A stretch of DNA of 37,332 nt from Reyranella massiliensis 521 (lineage in GTDB: Bacteria > Pseudomonadota > Alphaproteobacteria > Reyranellales > Reyranellaceae): assembly GCF_000312425.1 (NCBI RefSeq), contig NZ_HE997181.1, forward strand, positions 4,845,995 through 4,883,326, read 5' to 3'. The notes under the pieces were generated by a model. The model ran no database searches. It was not told the origin of the DNA and worked only from the letters and a program-made list of their open reading frames with translations. Of the stretch, positions 34,870 to 37,332 are shown in pieces (position 1 is the stretch's first letter; each line of letters starts with the position of its first letter). Both the position numbers and the translations under genes were made by a program.

Positions 34870-35865
34870 TCAGAACATCGTCGCCAGCACGCGATCCGGC
34901 GGCTTGTGGCCATCGACGAAGGTCTTGATGTTGATCAGTACCTTCTCGCCCATGTCGATGCGGCCTTCGAGCGTCGCCGAGCCCATGTGCGGCAGCAGCA
35001 CGACACGGTCGAGCTCCAGCAGCTTCGGGTTCACCTGCGGCTCGTGCTCGTAGACGTCGAGACCGGCGCCCGCCAGCTCGCCCGCCTTCAGCATGCGCAC
35101 CATGGCGTTCTCGTCGATCACTTCGCCGCGCGCGGTGTTCACGATGATGGCCGAGGGCTTCATCAGCTTGAGGCGGCGCGCCGACAGGAGGTGAAAAGTC
35201 GCCGGCGTATGCGGGCAATTCACCGAGACGATGTCCATGCGCGCCAGCATCTGGTCGAGGCTCTCCCAGTAGGTCGCCTCGAGTTCGCGCTCGATCTCGC
35301 CGTGGACGCGCTTGCGGTTGTGATAGTGGATGGCGAGCCCGAAGCCGCGCGCGCGGCGCGCCAGCGCCTGTCCGATACGGCCCATACCGACGATGCCCAT
35401 GCGCTTGCCCTGGAGCCGCGCGCCCAGCATCGAGGTCGGACTCCAGCCGGTCCACTTGCCGTCACGCACCAGACGCTCGCCCTCGCCCATGCGTCGCGCG
35501 GTGGCCAGCACCAGCGCCATCGACATGTCGGCGGTGTCCTCCGTCAGCACGCCCGGCGTGTTGGTGATGACGATGCCGCGCTGCCGAGCCGTATCGAGAT
35601 CGATGTGATCGACGCCGGTGCCGAACGAAGCGATCAGCTTCAGTTTCGGACCGGCTTGAGAAAGCACGCGGCTGTCGATGCGGTCGGTCACCGTCGGCAC
35701 CAGAACGTCCGCCGCCTTCACCGCCTCGACGAGCTGGGCGGCCGTGAGCGGCTTGTCGTCGGCATTCAGTCGCGTCTCGAAGAGCTCCATCAGCCGGGTC
35801 TCGATGGCGTCGGGCAGCTTCCGGGTGACAATCACCAGTGGCTTCTTCTTGGAACTGGACGGCAT
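34870..35865 (-). CDS. D-2-hydroxyacid dehydrogenase (GyaR/glyoxylate reductase-like)
   Basis: A 331-residue NAD(P)-dependent enzyme that reduces glyoxylate or hydroxypyruvate to the D-2-hydroxy acid. Features: an N-terminal catalytic part with ASFGTGVDHIDL, the Rossmann GMGRIG (160-165), and NRKR (183-186) after the second strand, which favours NADP(H). The catalytic triad is Arg246 in NTARGEVID, Glu275 in YEHEP and His293 in LPHMGSAT. Length normal. It diverges from the SH3-domain exported gene with 138 bp between starts, an adjacency common in alphaproteobacteria. Substrate range within the family cannot be settled. Confidence 0.93.
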   Translation of the reverse strand: MPSSSKKKPLVIVTRKLPDAIETRLMELFETRLNADDKPLTAAQLVEAVKAADVLVPTVTDRIDSRVLSQAGPKLKLIASFGTGVDHIDLDTARQRGIVITNTPGVLTEDTADMSMALVLATARRMGEGERLVRDGKWTGWSPTSMLGARLQGKRMGIVGMGRIGQALARRARGFGLAIHYHNRKRVHGEIERELEATYWESLDQMLARMDIVSVNCPHTPATFHLLSARRLKLMKPSAIIVNTARGEVIDENAMVRMLKAGELAGAGLDVYEHEPQVNPKLLELDRVVLLPHMGSATLEGRIDMGEKVLINIKTFVDGHKPPDRVLATMF

Positions 35866-36003
35866 AGGCAGATGGGGGACCGAAGGCTTGCGCGGGATGA
35901 AGGTACTGCCCGATTAACAATTCCTCGCGCATTTTGTCCAGCAATCGACTTTCTTGGCGCACGCGGCGGAAAAGCGCGCTTTTTCAGGTACTTGTCGCTC
36001 AAT

Positions 36004-36576
36004 ATGAAGATTTCAGGTATACAGACCCCGATGGGAAGTCGATCGCCACTCCTGCTTTGCCTGCTATCCGTTGCCTTGGCAGGGGCGGGCACACCTCTCC
36101 TTCCCACCGCGACGGCCTCGGCCCAGGCCTCCAGCAAGCCGCTGGCCCTGCAGCGAAAGGGCTCGGGTCTGCCCATCCCGCGCTTCGCCTCGCTCAGATC
36201 CGACGAGGTCAATGTCCGGACCGGCCCCGGCACGCGTTACCCGGTCGATTGGGTGTTCAAGCGCAAGGCGATGCCGGTCGAAATCGTGGCAGAATTCGAA
36301 AACTGGCGGAAAATCCGCGATTGGCAGGGCGCCAGCGGCTGGGTCCACCAGAGCCTTCTGTCCGGCAAGCGCAGCTTCATTATCGCCAACAAGGCCGCCA
36401 GCCTGCACAAGACACCGGCCTCGTCGGCCGAGGTCGTTGCCAAGCTGGAGCCCGAGGTGATGGGCGAAATCCGCTCCTGCACCGGCGACTGGTGCCGCGT
36501 CAAAGTGTCTGGTGTCAGTGGCTGGATCGAACGGACGGGCATGTGGGGCGTCTACAAGTCGGAACCCATCAACTAG
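36004..36576 (+). CDS. Exported protein with two bacterial SH3 domains
   Basis: A 190-residue secreted protein. A signal peptide (LLLCLLSVALAGAG, cleavage near ASA) is followed by two SH3b repeats: the first at EVNVRTGPGTRYPVDWVFKRKAMPVEIVAEFENWRKIRDWQGASGWVHQSLL, the second at AASLHKTPASSAEVVAKLEP to GVSGWIE. SH3b domains usually bind cell-wall peptides. Two cysteines in SCTGDWC may pair. The ATG at 36004 is used; a second ATG at 36031 gives a shorter signal-peptide version, and neither has a strong SD. It is followed 63 bp later by the TonB/TolA-like gene on the same strand. Function: periplasmic wall-associated role is inferred. Confidence 0.86.
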   Translation: MKISGIQTPMGSRSPLLLCLLSVALAGAGTPLLPTATASAQASSKPLALQRKGSGLPIPRFASLRSDEVNVRTGPGTRYPVDWVFKRKAMPVEIVAEFENWRKIRDWQGASGWVHQSLLSGKRSFIIANKAASLHKTPASSAEVVAKLEPEVMGEIRSCTGDWCRVKVSGVSGWIERTGMWGVYKSEPIN

Positions 36577-36639
36577 CTTGCCGCGCGACTGCAACGGCGC
36601 TGGCGGCCAGGCGTATCGGACCGTAGAACGAGCATCGCC

Positions 36640-37332
36640 GTGGCTCACGACGTAAGCTTCACCCGCGCCCACCACTTCGACCGCATGCCACCGTCGGCGA
36701 TCCTGCTGACGACGGCGCTGCATGTGCTGGTGGCTGTCGCGCTCTACTGGATCTCGCCGCTTCGGCTGGAGGACCCCTTCGAGGACGCCATCGAGATCAC
36801 GATGGATGCGCCGCCGGAGCCGCAGCCCCAGATCGTACCCGCGCCCGAACCGCCCCCGCCGCCTGCACCGACGCCGCCGCCTGCGGCCCCGACCCAGACG
36901 GCGGCCGTCCAGCCACCGCCCCCGCAGCCACCGCAACAACAGCCCCAGCAGCAACCTCAGCAGCAACCCCAGCAGCAAAAGGCGCCGGCTCAACGGCTCG
37001 GCCTGCCGCCGGTGGGCACGACGACCGATCCCAAGGACAAACCGGGTACCGAGACGACAGCCGACAAGCCGGAGGAGAATCCGCCACCGGCAAAGGAAGA
37101 CCCTCCGCCTCAGCCGCAGGAGGCGGCAAAACCCGAGCCGCAGCCGGAAGAACCGCCCAAGCCGCTGGACAAGCCCCAGGAGGCCCAGCAGCAGGCGGCC
37201 GCTCAACCGCGGCCGGAACCACCGGCGCCGCAGCCCCCACCGCCGACCCTGGAAGCGGCCCTGCCGCCGCTCGAAGCGCCACCTCCGCCCGTCACCGAGC
37301 GGGAGATTCCACGCCCGGCGCCCGCGCCGAAG
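36640..37332 (+). CDS. TonB/TolA-like proline-rich membrane-anchored protein (3' truncated)
   Basis: The first 231 residues of a protein cut off by the window end; no stop is seen. Start is the GTG at 36640, or the ATG at 36685, which gives a shorter N-terminus. A single membrane anchor (ILLTTALHVLVAVALYW, about residues 21-37) is followed by acidic EDPFEDAIEITM and a long Pro/Gln/Glu/Lys region with 4 PQQQ units. This is the layout of TonB or TolA, which span the periplasm to reach the outer membrane. The globular end that would tell TonB from TolA lies beyond the window. The pro-rich antisense frames here are spurious. Confidence 0.85.
   Translation, partial: MAHDVSFTRAHHFDRMPPSAILLTTALHVLVAVALYWISPLRLEDPFEDAIEITMDAPPEPQPQIVPAPEPPPPPAPTPPPAAPTQTAAVQPPPPQPPQQQPQQQPQQQPQQQKAPAQRLGLPPVGTTTDPKDKPGTETTADKPEENPPPAKEDPPPQPQEAAKPEPQPEEPPKPLDKPQEAQQQAAAQPRPEPPAPQPPPPTLEAALPPLEAPPPPVTEREIPRPAPAPK
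36931..36978 (+). repeat. 4 x 12-bp tandem repeat encoding PQQQ
   Basis: Four copies of a 12-bp unit (CCN CAR CAR CAR) in frame with the TonB/TolA-like gene, giving PQQQ x 4. Synonymous bases differ between units (CCG/CCC/CCT, CAA/CAG), so the repeat is not identical at DNA level; it may vary in copy number by 4 residues at a time. Confidence 0.85.

Noticed and set aside
36064..37206. 380-codon leftward frame with glycine/leucine/arginine runs
   Set aside because: It is the reverse of proline/glutamine codons of the TonB/TolA-like gene and the SH3 protein.

Overview
The window is GC-rich DNA from a free-living Gram-negative bacterium, most likely an alphaproteobacterium. The signs are recF next to gyrB, an HslV that keeps a short propeptide ahead of its catalytic threonine, a divergent pair of a GyaR-like dehydrogenase and an SH3-domain exported protein, and many substrate-binding proteins and exporters. 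I suspect a Reyranella-like or Rhodospirillales relative, but the sequence alone does not prove it. There are no rRNA, tRNA, CRISPR, IS or phage features. Genes are tightly packed, with many 1-8 bp overlaps.

Region by region: the 3' end of recF, gyrB and a small exported protein overlapping gyrB (1-3.45 kb). Next comes a patch of visibly lower GC with a DUF1062 gene and a 356-bp non-coding stretch, then a leftward operon of membrane protein, PaaI-type thioesterase and P-loop kinase, divergent from an XRE/MmyB-type regulator (3.5-6.9 kb). A leftward heavy-metal efflux operon follows (6.9-13.3 kb): CzcI-like exported protein, outer-membrane factor CzcC, adaptor CzcB, HME-RND pump CzcA and a small histidine-bearing periplasmic protein. 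It has an ArsR/SmtB-type operator at its head. Then come an aldose-1-epimerase-like protein and a SulP anion transporter (13.3-16 kb), a TRAP transporter operon with a GntR-like palindrome upstream and hairpins between dctP and dctQ (16-19.1 kb), a nitronate monooxygenase and an exported alpha/beta hydrolase, and an MFS carrier coupled to a 45-residue membrane ORF (21.6-23 kb).

hslVU (23-25 kb) has an apparent heat-shock promoter lying almost on the hslV start codon. It is divergent from a DadA-like oxidase and a GFA-family protein. A YgjP-type metalloprotease diverges from a rightward group of CMD protein, class V aminotransferase, family-5 peptide-type binding protein without permeases, and adenosine-deaminase-like hydrolase (26.6-31.7 kb). 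The end carries msrA, a MAPEG protein, a YihY/BrkB membrane protein, SapC, a 2-hydroxyacid dehydrogenase, an SH3 exported protein and the truncated start of a proline/glutamine-rich TonB/TolA-like protein with no stop codon inside the window.

No wholly new multi-gene system is evident. The least explained items are the zinc-ribbon plus S4-like DUF1062 protein, the MFS-coupled mini-membrane protein, the apparently leaderless hslV promoter, the CzcI-like head gene under an ArsR-type operator, and the CMD/aminotransferase/binding-protein/deaminase group. Start sites are my choices from Shine-Dalgarno (SD) sequences, signal peptides and overlaps.
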